The notes: generated by a model not told the origin, from the letters alone. A stretch of 44,082 bases of DNA from Pseudomonadota bacterium (GCA_027451705.1 DAIDIT010000042.1:1-44082); one strand, 5' to 3'. Shown: positions 28,029 through 37,541, counted from the stretch's first letter. Translations and numbers: made by a program.

Positions 28029-28721
28029 ATGACGTTGAAGACGTGGAGAGGGGCCAGCTCGGGCCTCGTCGTGGCCGTGGCGCTGTGTGCGCCGGCGGTC
28101 CTGGAAGGTTGTCCGCAGCAGCCGATGGAGTGCGGCGACGGCGGTGGTGGCGGCGCCGGGGGGGGCGACGCGTCGTACGGCGCCCCGGTGGTCGGTCCGA
28201 TTGACAACCACTGCTACGTGAACCCGGTCGACGGCGGCATTCCCGGTGGACCGGTGCAGTTCACGGTGGTCGACCCCGACCACTGCAACCCGGACGCGGG
28301 GCCGCCGGACTCGGGCCAGCCGCCGGGGCCGGAGTTCGGGCCGACGAACTACAACAGCGAGGCGAACGACGACGACTGCAAGTACCAGGTCGGCTGGTGG
28401 TCGACGCCCATCCAGTACAACGCCGAGGTGACGTTCTACGTCTCGGTCGTCCGTACCGCGGACGGAACGCCCGTGACCGGCGCCACGGCCAACACCTATG
28501 CGGAGATCGCCTCGAACTCCGGGACCGGGACGCCGCCGCCCGACGTCGGCAAGGCGGTCACGACGGAGGTCAACCCGGGCTCGGGCGTCTACGGGATCGG
28601 TCCGTTCCTCATGAACGCGCACGGCCAGTGGCAGGTCCGCTTCCACATCAACGAGAATTGCAGCGACCTCTGGCCGGATTCACCCCACGGGCATGCGGCG
28701 TTCTACTTCACCGTTCCGTAG
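28029..28721 (+). CDS. Lipoprotein with FixH/YtkA-like domain
   Basis: Signal/lipobox-like VLEGC, Gly/Asp linker, C-term VTTEVNPGSGVYGIGPFLMNAHGQWQVRFHINENCSD...HGHAAFYFTVP. Confidence 0.75.
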   Translation: MTLKTWRGASSGLVVAVALCAPAVLEGCPQQPMECGDGGGGGAGGGDASYGAPVVGPIDNHCYVNPVDGGIPGGPVQFTVVDPDHCNPDAGPPDSGQPPGPEFGPTNYNSEANDDDCKYQVGWWSTPIQYNAEVTFYVSVVRTADGTPVTGATANTYAEIASNSGTGTPPPDVGKAVTTEVNPGSGVYGIGPFLMNAHGQWQVRFHINENCSDLWPDSPHGHAAFYFTVP

Positions 28722-28731
28722 AGGTTTGGCC

Positions 28732-29196
28732 ATGGGTGAGAAGTTCGTGATCTCGTTCGTCGCCCTCGGGCTCGCCGCTTGCGGCGGGCCTGGGGGCGGC
28801 CCCGCCGACGCGGGAAGCGACGGCGGTTGCGCCTTCCCGTCGCAGCCGCTCGTCACCCAGGCGAGCGACGGCGGCACCTACCAGATTGCCGCGCGGAGCT
28901 GCCCCGACCAGCCGCCGATGCGCGGGCAGGAGACGATCGAGTACACGATCACGAACGCCGCCGGAGCGCCGCAGGACGGCCTGACCGTGACGGTCGTGCC
29001 GTTCATGCCGGCGATGGGCCACGGCACCTCCGCTCAGACCACGGTCACGCCGATCGGCTCCGGGAACTACGTCATCGGCAACGTCTACTTCGCGATGCCC
29101 GGCGAGTGGCAGCTCATCACCGATATCTGGGCCTCCGGCGCGCCGACGTCGGGGCCCCCCACCGACAGTGCGACGATCACCGTCGAGATCAATTAG
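28732..29196 (+). CDS. Lipoprotein with YtkA-like domain
   Basis: LGLAACGG lipobox; MPAMGHGTSAQTTVTPIGSGNYVIGNVYFAMPGEWQLITDI. Confidence 0.8.
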   Translation: MGEKFVISFVALGLAACGGPGGGPADAGSDGGCAFPSQPLVTQASDGGTYQIAARSCPDQPPMRGQETIEYTITNAAGAPQDGLTVTVVPFMPAMGHGTSAQTTVTPIGSGNYVIGNVYFAMPGEWQLITDIWASGAPTSGPPTDSATITVEIN

Positions 29197-30094
29197 CCGG
29201 GCGCTCGTGGTGGCCGCGGTCGTCGGTCCGTCGGGGGCGGCGCTCGCGCAGGCGTGCTGCGCAGGCGGGAGCGCGCTGACGCCGGCGCGGCTCCAACTCC
29301 ACGAGTGGGCCGCCGTCGGTCTCGAGAGCCGCGCCACGGTCGACACGGGGTCGTTCGACCCGGCGGGAAACTACGTCCCCAACCCGGCGGGCTCGAGCGA
29401 GGTGGACCTCGAGGAGGACCTCGTCGGCAGCGTGCGCTTCCTCGACCGCGGGCAGGTGAGCCTCGACGTGCCGTGGATTGGGACCAACCGGGTGATCCGC
29501 GATCAGGGGGCCTTCGGCCAGGGCCTCGGTGACGTCAACCTCGGGGCGCGCTGGGACTTCCTCCAGGCGGGCGAGTCGGAGCACATCCCGGGGATCGCGT
29601 TGATGGCCGGCATCACGGTGCCGACGGGCCGGCCGCCCGAGGCGGCGACTCCGCCGCTCCTCGCGGACGCGACCGGCATCGGCGCCTGGCAGTTCGTCGG
29701 CGGCCTCGCCCTCGAGCAGACGTTCGGCCACCACCTGGTCGTCGACCTGGCGGGCCTGGTCAGCCAGCGGCTACCCCGGCACGTCGAGGGCATCGTCTCG
29801 ACGCTCGGCGTCCAGCTCTTCGCGATCGGCGGCGTCGCCTGGGCGTTCGACGGCGGCCAGGCGCTCGCGCTCTCCGCGACCTTCACCGGCGAGCAGGACG
29901 CGTCGATCGACGGCGTCACCGTGCCGGAGTCCGGGCGGTCGGAGACGACGGTCGCGCTGTCCGGTCTGCTCCCGATCTCCGACGACTGGCGGATCGGCGG
30001 GAGCGTGCTCGACGAGCTCCAGATCGCCGGGCTCGGCCGCAACCTGCCGATCGGCTTCGGCTTTACCTTCACCGTCCTGAGGACATGGTCATGA
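29168..30094 (+). CDS. Outer-membrane transporter / beta-barrel-like protein
   Basis: Signal peptide MRRSPSRSISRALVVAAVVGPSGAALAQA; alternating beta-like segments, LGDVNLGARWDFL, ending FGFTFTVLRTWS. Confidence 0.7.
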   Translation: MRRSPSRSISRALVVAAVVGPSGAALAQACCAGGSALTPARLQLHEWAAVGLESRATVDTGSFDPAGNYVPNPAGSSEVDLEEDLVGSVRFLDRGQVSLDVPWIGTNRVIRDQGAFGQGLGDVNLGARWDFLQAGESEHIPGIALMAGITVPTGRPPEAATPPLLADATGIGAWQFVGGLALEQTFGHHLVVDLAGLVSQRLPRHVEGIVSTLGVQLFAIGGVAWAFDGGQALALSATFTGEQDASIDGVTVPESGRSETTVALSGLLPISDDWRIGGSVLDELQIAGLGRNLPIGFGFTFTVLRTWS

Positions 30095-30654
30095 TGCGAA
30101 CGCTCGCCGCTCTCGCGCTGCTCTCCCTCCCTGCCGCCGCACTCGCCGACGCGTCGGCGCTGCCGGACGTCGCGCTCACCAGAAGCGACGGGACGACGGT
30201 CCGACTCGCGGCCGTCGTGTCCGCGCACCGGGCCACCGTCGTCGAGATGTTCTCGACGGGCTGCCCGGTCCAGCGCGCCCACGACGCCAGGCTCGAGAAG
30301 CTCTTCGAAGCGTGGCGCGGCGAGGGAGTCGCGCTCCTCGCGGTCGATCCCGAGCCCTCCGTCACGCGGGAGGCGCTGGCCGCGGAGGCCAAGGCGCGGG
30401 GCTTCCGCTTCCCGCTGCTGCTCGACCCGGGCGGCAAGCTCGCCCGGACGCTCGGGGCGAGGTTCTGCGCGACGGCGGTCGTGATCGACGCGCGCGGGCG
30501 CGTCCGCTACATGGGTGGCATCGACGGGGATTCGGCCCGGTTGCACGACGACGCGCGGCCGTGGCTGCGCGACGCGGTCGCGGCGGTACTCGCGGGCCGC
30601 GAACCCGATCCCGCGCGGACCGAGAGTCGCGGCTGCTACCTGCAGCGCTGGTGA
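30091..30654 (+). CDS. Exported thioredoxin-fold/redoxin protein
   Basis: Signal MMRTLAALALLSLPAAALA; VVEMFSTGCPVQRAHDARLEKLFEAW...FPLLLDPGGKLARTLGARFCATAVVIDARGRVRYMGGID; ATGA overlap with previous gene. Confidence 0.8.
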   Translation: MMRTLAALALLSLPAAALADASALPDVALTRSDGTTVRLAAVVSAHRATVVEMFSTGCPVQRAHDARLEKLFEAWRGEGVALLAVDPEPSVTREALAAEAKARGFRFPLLLDPGGKLARTLGARFCATAVVIDARGRVRYMGGIDGDSARLHDDARPWLRDAVAAVLAGREPDPARTESRGCYLQRW

Positions 30655-30658
30655 GCCC

Positions 30659-31057
30659 GTGGCCGCTTCGCGCCTCCTGGCACTCTTGGCGACCGCCGCC
30701 TGCGCCTGCGGGCCCGGTCCCGACTCGGGCGACGGAGGGATCGATACCGCGAACCCGTGCGCAGGCGGCGTGCCGGAGGACATCCCGTCGAGTTGCCCGA
30801 GCCCGGCGCCAAGCTACGCGAAGGACGTGCGGCCCGTCCTCGCGCAGCGCTGCCTTCCCTGCCACACGCCGGGTGCGCCCCTCTACGCGCTGCCCGACAT
30901 GACGTCCTACGGCGCCGTGTACGACGCGCGCGGGGTCGTCTTAAGCCAGATTGCCACCTGTAAGATGCCGGCGGTCGACGCGGGCGCGGCTCCCCTCACC
31001 GAGGCCGAGCGGCAGGCCATCATGGGCTGGCTCGTCTGCGGCGCGCCGGACGATTGA
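30659..31057 (+). CDS. Monoheme c-type cytochrome-like lipoprotein
   Basis: YAKDVRPVLAQRCLPCHTPG (CXXCH) and ATCKMPAVDAGAAPLTEAERQAIMGWLVCGAPDD; GTG start. Confidence 0.75.
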   Translation: MAASRLLALLATAACACGPGPDSGDGGIDTANPCAGGVPEDIPSSCPSPAPSYAKDVRPVLAQRCLPCHTPGAPLYALPDMTSYGAVYDARGVVLSQIATCKMPAVDAGAAPLTEAERQAIMGWLVCGAPDD

Positions 31058-31115
31058 GCGTCGAAAGAATCCGGTCCCGCCGGGAGGCCGGCCGGGGAGA
31101 TTCGTTCCGACTCTC

Positions 31116-32060
31116 TCAGCCCCCGCCGCTCGCGGTGTACTGGAGGTCCGAGGGACAGGTCGCCGAGATGGTGAAGTTGTCGGTCGTGTCCGCGACGCGC
31201 ATGCCCTTGTACGCGTCGAGCGACGTGCTCGTCGGAGCGAGCTGCGCCGCGGTCGCGGAGACAGGTGGCGGCAACGCCGACTGGCCGAGGGTCGTCATCG
31301 TCGAGGTGGCCTGGTAGCCGAACTCGTTGATGCCCTTGTACGGCGACCAGCTGAGGCCCGTGAGCAGCACGACGTCGCCGCGGTTCGGCGCGTTGGCCGG
31401 GGCGTTCTTGAGGCTCGAGCCGAAGTAAATGTCGACGCCGCTGCCCGGCTGCGGCGCGCCGGAAGCGACCGGATCCTGGACGTAGAAGTTGCCGCCGTTG
31501 CTCCCACCCCAGCCGGAAGCGACGAACGTCACGACGCCGTAGACGTCGGCCGTGAAGCCGCCGTCCGGGGCGGCCTTGGCCGCCGCAACCGCCGCGGCGA
31601 CGGTCATCCCGGCGTCGGGCGCCGTGAACGAGCCGCCGGTCGGCCCGTTGCCCACGCCGACGTCGTCACAGCCGCCCGGGTAGAGGCCGTTGATGGCCCC
31701 GCTCTGCGCGTACGCGTAGCTGTCCCAGATCCCGCCCACGACGTGCAGGGTGCCCGAGGTCGCGAAGCCGGCGTCCGTCGCGAGCGTCCCACACGAGGCG
31801 GCCACGTCCTGGGATTCGGGGTACATGAGCAGGTAGACGTCGTTGGAGCCGCTGCTCACCTGGATCCCGTCGCAGTAGGTGACCGAGCCGCCGTCGCTGC
31901 CACCGTTCCCGCCGCTCGTGCCGCCCGCGTCGCGTCCGGTCGAGCCGGCGTCGGCGCCGGAGGAGCCGCCGTCGGTGCCGGAACCGCCGCCTGAGCAGGC
32001 CGCGAAGGACAGGGTGGCTGCAAAGAGGAGGGCGATGCGCAACGTCGTGGGTCGGGTCAT
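31116..32060 (-). CDS. Lipoprotein with Gly/Asp/Ser linker and possible OB-fold-like region
   Basis: ALLFAATLSFAACSGGGSGTDGGSSGADAGS...; NFYVQDPVASGAPQPGSGVDIYFGSS...RGDVVLLTGLSWSPYKGINEFGY. Confidence 0.75.
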   Translation of the reverse strand: MTRPTTLRIALLFAATLSFAACSGGGSGTDGGSSGADAGSTGRDAGGTSGGNGGSDGGSVTYCDGIQVSSGSNDVYLLMYPESQDVAASCGTLATDAGFATSGTLHVVGGIWDSYAYAQSGAINGLYPGGCDDVGVGNGPTGGSFTAPDAGMTVAAAVAAAKAAPDGGFTADVYGVVTFVASGWGGSNGGNFYVQDPVASGAPQPGSGVDIYFGSSLKNAPANAPNRGDVVLLTGLSWSPYKGINEFGYQATSTMTTLGQSALPPPVSATAAQLAPTSTSLDAYKGMRVADTTDNFTISATCPSDLQYTASGGG

Positions 32061-32167
32061 CTCGTCGCTCGTTCGAGGAGCGGACGATTCCGCCCCTGGC
32101 GGCGCGGGATTTACCCTGGCCCTCGAGCGCCCGTCAAGCGGGCACGGCCCCCGCCGACCGCTCGGCT

Positions 32168-32563
32168 TCAGTCGATCTTCTGCACTTCGAGGAGCGCGAT
32201 CCCGCCGCGCTTGCTGACCACGCCGTGGGCCGTGACGGTCTGCCCCATTCGCGGCGCGAGAGTCGCGTTCATCGGCTTGTGGTCCTTGTCGATGATGAGG
32301 AAGACGTGCCCCTTCGCGTCGAGGAGGCCGATCGGCAGGTTGTTCTCGGCGCAGGAGCGGGCGCACGCCGCGTGCTTCTCACCGCGCTCGCCGCCGGCCA
32401 CGTAGCAGGCGACGTCGACCAGCTCCCCGCGGATCGCCACGGCCGGCTTCGCGTCGTCGTCGTCGTCGTGGTCGCCGTGGCCGTGGGCCCGGGCGAGGGG
32501 GGCGGCCAACAGCCCCGCCGCCACGAACAGGCCCATCGCCACCTGCCGCGTCGTCGCGTGCAT
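32168..32563 (-). CDS. Secreted His/Asp-rich small conserved protein
   Basis: Signal peptide; HGHGDHDDDDD; ELVDVACYVAGGERGEKHAACARSCAENNLPIGLLDAKGHVFLI. Confidence 0.75.
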   Translation of the reverse strand: MHATTRQVAMGLFVAAGLLAAPLARAHGHGDHDDDDDAKPAVAIRGELVDVACYVAGGERGEKHAACARSCAENNLPIGLLDAKGHVFLIIDKDHKPMNATLAPRMGQTVTAHGVVSKRGGIALLEVQKID

Positions 32564-32575
32564 CGCTTCGTCTCC

Positions 32576-34093
32576 TCAGGTCTGCGTGACCCGGATGGTC
32601 GTCTTCATCGCCTTCCCGGTCGCGCGGTCCTGCGCGCTCATCGTGAGGATTCCCTCGACGTTCACGTCGAAGGTGATCTCGACCTGGGCATGGCCCTTGG
32701 GGCCGTTCTTGATCCCCGAGAAGAGGAAGTCCCCGAGGAGCTCGTTCTGGGCCACCATCTCGTGGTCGCCCTGGTAGATCCGCATCGCCAGCTCGGTCTG
32801 CCCGTCGTAGCTCGTGGTCGCGTTGACCTGCTTGGCGTTCGGGATCGGCGCGTTTCGCGGGAAGACGACGTGGAACTTGCCGTCGGCCTGCTCGAGGCCG
32901 ATCGCCATCGGGATCACGTCGAGGAGCTGGAGTCGGAGCGCGGAGTTGCCCTCGAGCGAGTGCGCGTAGAGCGCCGCGCCGATCGCGACGGCCTCGTCCG
33001 GGTGCACGCCCTTGCTCGGCGGCTTGCCGAAGAACTTGGTGATGCGGTCCTGCACCGCCGGCATGCGGGTCTGGCCGCCGACGAGCATCACCTCGTCGAT
33101 GTCCTTCACCCCCAGGCCGCTCTGCGTCAACACGTCCTCGACGATCTTGATCGTCCGGTCGACGTAGTGGCTCGTGAGCTGCTCGAGCAACTTGCGGGTG
33201 AAGGTCATCTCGATGTTGAGCGGCTGCCCCTGCGGGGTCATCGAGACGAACGGGATGTGGAACGGCGCCTCCTGGCGGGCCGACAGGTCGATCTTGGTCC
33301 GCTCGGCGAGGTCCTTGATCCGCTGCATCGCGACCGGGTCGGTCGAGAGATCGACGCCGTGCTTCTTCTTGAACTCGTCGATCACGTGGTGGATCATCGC
33401 GTTGTCGAAGTCGATGCCGCCGAGGAAGATGTCGCCCCCGGTCGACTTCACCTCGAAGACGCGGTCGCGGATCTCGATGACCGACACGTCGAACGTGCCG
33501 CCGCCCAGGTCGTAGATGATGACCTTCTCGTGGAGGTTCTTGCCCACGCCGTAGGCGAGCGACGCGCTGGTCGGCGCGTTGATGATCCGGACGACCTCGA
33601 GGCCGATCTGCTTGCCGGCGTCCTTCACCGCCTGCCGCTGCCGGTCGGTGAAGTAGGCCGGCACGGTGACCACCGCGCGCTCGACCTTCTGCTGGAGGTA
33701 GTCCTGGGCGACGTCGCGGATCTTGTTCAGGATGCGGGAGGCGATGTCCGACATCGCGAGCTTCGCCTTCCCGACCTTGATGACGACGTCGTTCTTGCCG
33801 CCCTCGTCCATGTCGTAGGCGACGACCTTCTTCATCGTGTCGACGACGTCGGACTTGTAGTTGCGGCCGATGAGCCGCTTGCTGGCGTAGACGGTGTTCT
33901 TGGGGTTGAGCTGCCACTGGCGCTTGGCCTCGTGGCCGATCAGCTCGCGCCCCTTGTCGTCGATCGCGAAGATCGAGGGAATGGTGAAGTCGCCGCCCTT
34001 GTAGGGGATCAGCTTGACCTCTCCGTTCGCCTCGACGACGGCGGCGCAGGAGTTGGTCGTGCCGAGGTCGATTCCGATGATGGGAGCTGCCAT
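32576..34093 (-). CDS. Hsp70/DnaK-family protein lacking the C-terminal lid (505 aa)
   Basis: IGIDLGTTNSCAAV, VVTVPAYFTDRQRQAVKDAG, IYDLGGGTFDVSV, VMLVGGQTRMPAVQ; ends SAQDRATGKAMKTTIRVTQT-stop. Confidence 0.92.
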   Translation of the reverse strand: MAAPIIGIDLGTTNSCAAVVEANGEVKLIPYKGGDFTIPSIFAIDDKGRELIGHEAKRQWQLNPKNTVYASKRLIGRNYKSDVVDTMKKVVAYDMDEGGKNDVVIKVGKAKLAMSDIASRILNKIRDVAQDYLQQKVERAVVTVPAYFTDRQRQAVKDAGKQIGLEVVRIINAPTSASLAYGVGKNLHEKVIIYDLGGGTFDVSVIEIRDRVFEVKSTGGDIFLGGIDFDNAMIHHVIDEFKKKHGVDLSTDPVAMQRIKDLAERTKIDLSARQEAPFHIPFVSMTPQGQPLNIEMTFTRKLLEQLTSHYVDRTIKIVEDVLTQSGLGVKDIDEVMLVGGQTRMPAVQDRITKFFGKPPSKGVHPDEAVAIGAALYAHSLEGNSALRLQLLDVIPMAIGLEQADGKFHVVFPRNAPIPNAKQVNATTSYDGQTELAMRIYQGDHEMVAQNELLGDFLFSGIKNGPKGHAQVEITFDVNVEGILTMSAQDRATGKAMKTTIRVTQT

Positions 34094-34341
34094 GACCCTG
34101 GATGTCCCCTCTTCGTTAAGGGTGGCGGAAAGACGACAGTCGACCCATGTGCGGGGAAGCTTAGCGGATCCGACTGGCCGGTGGAAGCCCCTGGGGTGGG
34201 GCCGGGCCGCCGCTCGCCCCCGCGAACGGCCGCCGAGCGGGGCTCCCGGAGGGGTCCTTGTGGCGTTCGATCGCCGTGTGTTACAGACGAATGTCGAACT
34301 TTCCACGGCGCATGAGCCGTGGCCGCACATCCGCCCAAGGG

Positions 34342-36594
34342 GTGCCCTCCGTGGACGTCCGCAGCTACCTCGAGACCCTCGGCAAGGACGTCCGGGATTC
34401 CTTCGCCCGGGACCGGACGATCCTCGCCTTCGACCAATACCTCGACCTCTTCGCCCAGGATCCGCTCCGCCACTCCCGCAACGCCGCGCAGTACCTCAAG
34501 GACGTCTTCGACCACTGGGGCGCCTACGACGTCGAGACGCCCGTCGGCAAGTTCCGCCGCTTCCGCCTCTTCGACTGCCCGTTCGCGGGCGGGGAGGGGA
34601 GGGTCGCCGGGCAGGAGGAGGTCCAGGCCGCGATCTACCGGATCGTCGGCAACTTCGTCCGGACGGGGCGCATCGACAAGCTCGTCCTCCTGCACGGCCC
34701 CAACGGCTCGGCCAAGTCGAGCCTCGTCGCGGCGATCCAGGACGCGATGGAGGCCTACAGCCACGAGCGGGAGGGCGCGCTCTACCGCTTCAACTGGATC
34801 TTCCCGAGCGAGAAGCTCGTCCGCGGCGCGATCGGCTTCGGCGAGGGCAAGAGCGGGCAGCCGCCGCCCGACGTCGCCTCCTACGCCCACCTGGACGGCG
34901 AGTCGATCGACGCCCGGCTCGGCTGCGAGGTGCGGGATCACCCGCTCTTCCTGATCCCGCGGACGGAGCGGCGCCGCCTCTTCGAGAAGCACCTCGGCGT
35001 CCTCGAGCCCGCCGGGCAGGGCTCGCGCCTCTCCGACTACGTGCTCGACGGCGACCTCTGCCACAAGTGCCGACAGATCTTCGGCGCGCTGCTCGGCGCC
35101 TACCAGGGCGACTACCTCAAGGTGCTGCGCCACGTGCAGGTGGAGCGGTTCTACGCCTCCACCCGCTACCAGGTCGCGCTCGCGACCGTCGAGCCGCAGC
35201 TCTCCGTCGACGCGGGTTTCCGGCAGGTGACGGCCGACCGCAGCCACGGGAGCCTTCCCGCCGCGCTCCAGAGCCTGAGCCTCTTCGAGCCCGTGGGCCC
35301 CCTGGTCGCCGGAAACCGGGGCATCGTCGCCTACGCCGACCTGCTCAAGCGGCCGCTCGAACACTTCAAGTACCTCCTCGGCGTGAGCGAGAGCGCGCAG
35401 GTCTCGCTCGAGCACTTCAGCCTCTACCTCGACACGATCCTCCTCGCGTCGACGAACGAGAAGCACCTCGCGGCCTTCAAGGAGGCCCCGGACTTCACCT
35501 CGTTCAAGGGGCGCATCGAGCTCGTCCGCGTGCCGTACCTGCGCCGCCGCACGATCGAGCGGGAGATCTACGAACAGCAGATCGCGCGCTCGCGCTTCGG
35601 CAAGCACGTCGCCCCGCACGCCCTCGACGTCGCGGCCGTCTGGGCGGTGCTCACGCGGCTCAAGAAGCCGATCCCGGAGCGCTACCAGGGCGACCTGCGT
35701 GACATCGTCGACGACCTCTCGCCGCTCGAGAAGCTCGACCTGTACGACCGCGGCCAGGTGCCGGACCGGCTCGCGATGTCGCAGGCCAAGGAGCTGCGCA
35801 AGAGCGCCGAGGAGATCTGGCGCGAGAGCGACGCCTACCCGAACTACGAGGGGCGGTCCGGCGCGAGCGCCCGCGAGATCAAGACCGCCATCGCCAACGC
35901 CGTGCAGAACCCGGCCTACCGCTGCGTGACGCCGCAGGCGGTGCTCGAGGAGCTGGCCGGGATCTGCCGCGACAAGTCGGTCTACGAGTTCCTCCAGCAG
36001 GAGGTCGTCGACGGCTTCCACGATCACGAGGAGTTCGTACGGACCGCGGAGGCGGAGCTGGTGGACGCGGTCGACGACGAGGTCCGCGACTCGATGGGCC
36101 TCATCAGCGAGGGGCAGTACCGCGAGCTGTTCGAGCGCTACGTGCTCCACGTCTCCCACTGGGTCAAGAACGAGAAGCTCCGCAACCGCGTGACCGGCGA
36201 ATTCGAGCCGCCCGACGAAGGGCGGATGGTCGAGCTCGAGGCCATCGTGATGCCGGAGGACGAGGACCGCGGCGACTTCCGCCGGGGCCTCATCGCCGCG
36301 GTCGGCGCCTACCGCCTCGACCACCCGGAGGTCGAGTCGATCGAATACCCGAGGATCTTCCCCGACCAGTTCCGGAGGCTGCGCGACCACTACTTCGTCG
36401 AGCACAAGAAGCTCCTGCGCAAGAACGGCGAGAACGTCCTGCGCTTCCTCTCGGGCGACCAGGGCGGCCTGTCCCCCCGCGACCTCGTCCAGGTCGAGAA
36501 GATGGTCGCCGCGATGACGGGCCGGCACGGCTACTGCCGCGAGTGCACGAAGGACGCGATCGTCTTCCTCCTGCGCAAGCGCTACGCCGATTGA
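34342..36594 (+). CDS. prkA: PrkA family serine protein kinase / AAA+ protein
   Basis: LLHGPNGSAKSSLVAAIQDAME P-loop, FNWIFPSEKL, STNEKHLAAFKEAPDFTSFKGRIELVRVPYLR, C-term GYCRECTKDAI; GTG start at 34342 or nearby. Confidence 0.92.
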   Translation: MPSVDVRSYLETLGKDVRDSFARDRTILAFDQYLDLFAQDPLRHSRNAAQYLKDVFDHWGAYDVETPVGKFRRFRLFDCPFAGGEGRVAGQEEVQAAIYRIVGNFVRTGRIDKLVLLHGPNGSAKSSLVAAIQDAMEAYSHEREGALYRFNWIFPSEKLVRGAIGFGEGKSGQPPPDVASYAHLDGESIDARLGCEVRDHPLFLIPRTERRRLFEKHLGVLEPAGQGSRLSDYVLDGDLCHKCRQIFGALLGAYQGDYLKVLRHVQVERFYASTRYQVALATVEPQLSVDAGFRQVTADRSHGSLPAALQSLSLFEPVGPLVAGNRGIVAYADLLKRPLEHFKYLLGVSESAQVSLEHFSLYLDTILLASTNEKHLAAFKEAPDFTSFKGRIELVRVPYLRRRTIEREIYEQQIARSRFGKHVAPHALDVAAVWAVLTRLKKPIPERYQGDLRDIVDDLSPLEKLDLYDRGQVPDRLAMSQAKELRKSAEEIWRESDAYPNYEGRSGASAREIKTAIANAVQNPAYRCVTPQAVLEELAGICRDKSVYEFLQQEVVDGFHDHEEFVRTAEAELVDAVDDEVRDSMGLISEGQYRELFERYVLHVSHWVKNEKLRNRVTGEFEPPDEGRMVELEAIVMPEDEDRGDFRRGLIAAVGAYRLDHPEVESIEYPRIFPDQFRRLRDHYFVEHKKLLRKNGENVLRFLSGDQGGLSPRDLVQVEKMVAAMTGRHGYCRECTKDAIVFLLRKRYAD

Positions 36595-36600
36595 GGCGGA

Positions 36601-37518
36601 ATGCGCCCCGCCGCGGACCTGTTACACACCAGCCGCCCGAAAGACACCCGGACCCGACGCTTGCCCAGAACGCTCCTCCTGCTGCCTGCCGCCTTCGCCC
36701 TCGCGTGCGCCGGGCCGATCCAGGAGGGCAGGCGGGCGGCGGGGCCGGCCGATCGCTTCGAGGTCATCCAGTCCGTCCTGCCCGAGGCCGTCCGCGTGCA
36801 CGTCCTCGCGGCCGGCACGCTCGCCCGCACCGCGACGGCCGTCTGCCTGCGCGACGACCGCGCCCACCACCGCAGCTTCGTCCTGACCAACGCCCACGTC
36901 GTCGAGCGCGGCGACCTGCCGGCCGACCCCGCGTTCCAGGTGCTGGTCGAGGGGCGGCGCGGGACGACGGTCGCCTACGGCGCGACGCTCGTCGCGGTCG
37001 GAGCCGTCCCGGACGAGGACCTCGCGGTCCTCGAGATCCGCGGCGCGGACATCCGGCCGGCGCGGCTGGCCGAGGACGAGGGCACCCGCGTCGGCGAGGA
37101 CGTCGTCGTGATCGGCGCGCCGTTCGGCCGCGAGCTGTCCGTCTCCGCCGGCCTGGTCTCGAGCCTCGAGTGGGCCGGCGAGGGTCCGGCGCGGCGCCTC
37201 GACCGGCTCAAGACGGACGCGCCCATCGGCTACGGCACGAGCGGAGGCGGCATCTTCCGCGTCCGCGACGGCCGGCTCGCCGCGATCGTCGAGGGCTACC
37301 GGACGGCGCGGGTCGAGCTCCCGATCGACCGGATGCTCCGGCCGCAGGGGGCGCCCCAGGCCGCCGACCGGAGCTGGGGCTTCGACGTCCCGATGCCGGG
37401 CGAGACGTTCGCCGCGCCCGCCGCCAAGATCCGCCGCTTCCTCGAGTCGCACGGGCTCGCCGCGCTCGCGGACCCCGGCGCCGGCGAGGCGATCGCGGCT
37501 GCCTCCAGCCGCGGCTGA
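36601..37518 (+). CDS. Trypsin-like serine protease (HtrA/DegP-type catalytic domain, no PDZ)
   Basis: TNAHVV (His), DEDLAVLEI (Asp), DAPIGYGTSGGGIF (Ser); hydrophobic leader ending FALACAGP; 6 bp after prkA. Confidence 0.85.
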   Translation: MRPAADLLHTSRPKDTRTRRLPRTLLLLPAAFALACAGPIQEGRRAAGPADRFEVIQSVLPEAVRVHVLAAGTLARTATAVCLRDDRAHHRSFVLTNAHVVERGDLPADPAFQVLVEGRRGTTVAYGATLVAVGAVPDEDLAVLEIRGADIRPARLAEDEGTRVGEDVVVIGAPFGRELSVSAGLVSSLEWAGEGPARRLDRLKTDAPIGYGTSGGGIFRVRDGRLAAIVEGYRTARVELPIDRMLRPQGAPQAADRSWGFDVPMPGETFAAPAAKIRRFLESHGLAALADPGAGEAIAAASSRG

Positions 37519-37541
37519 GCCGCGGAGGCAGCCGGAAAGGT

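Noticed and set aside
26422-28204. Plus-strand ORFs of 375 and 552 aa through the repeat array
   Set aside because: They run antisense to 26314..26766 and continue out of frame through 27562..27933; openness is explained by the 84-bp (3n) period and GC bias.
32225-34315. 696-aa plus-strand ORF
   Set aside because: Antisense to the Hsp70 gene.
34009-36528. 839-aa minus-strand ORF
   Set aside because: Antisense to prkA; no recognisable domain.
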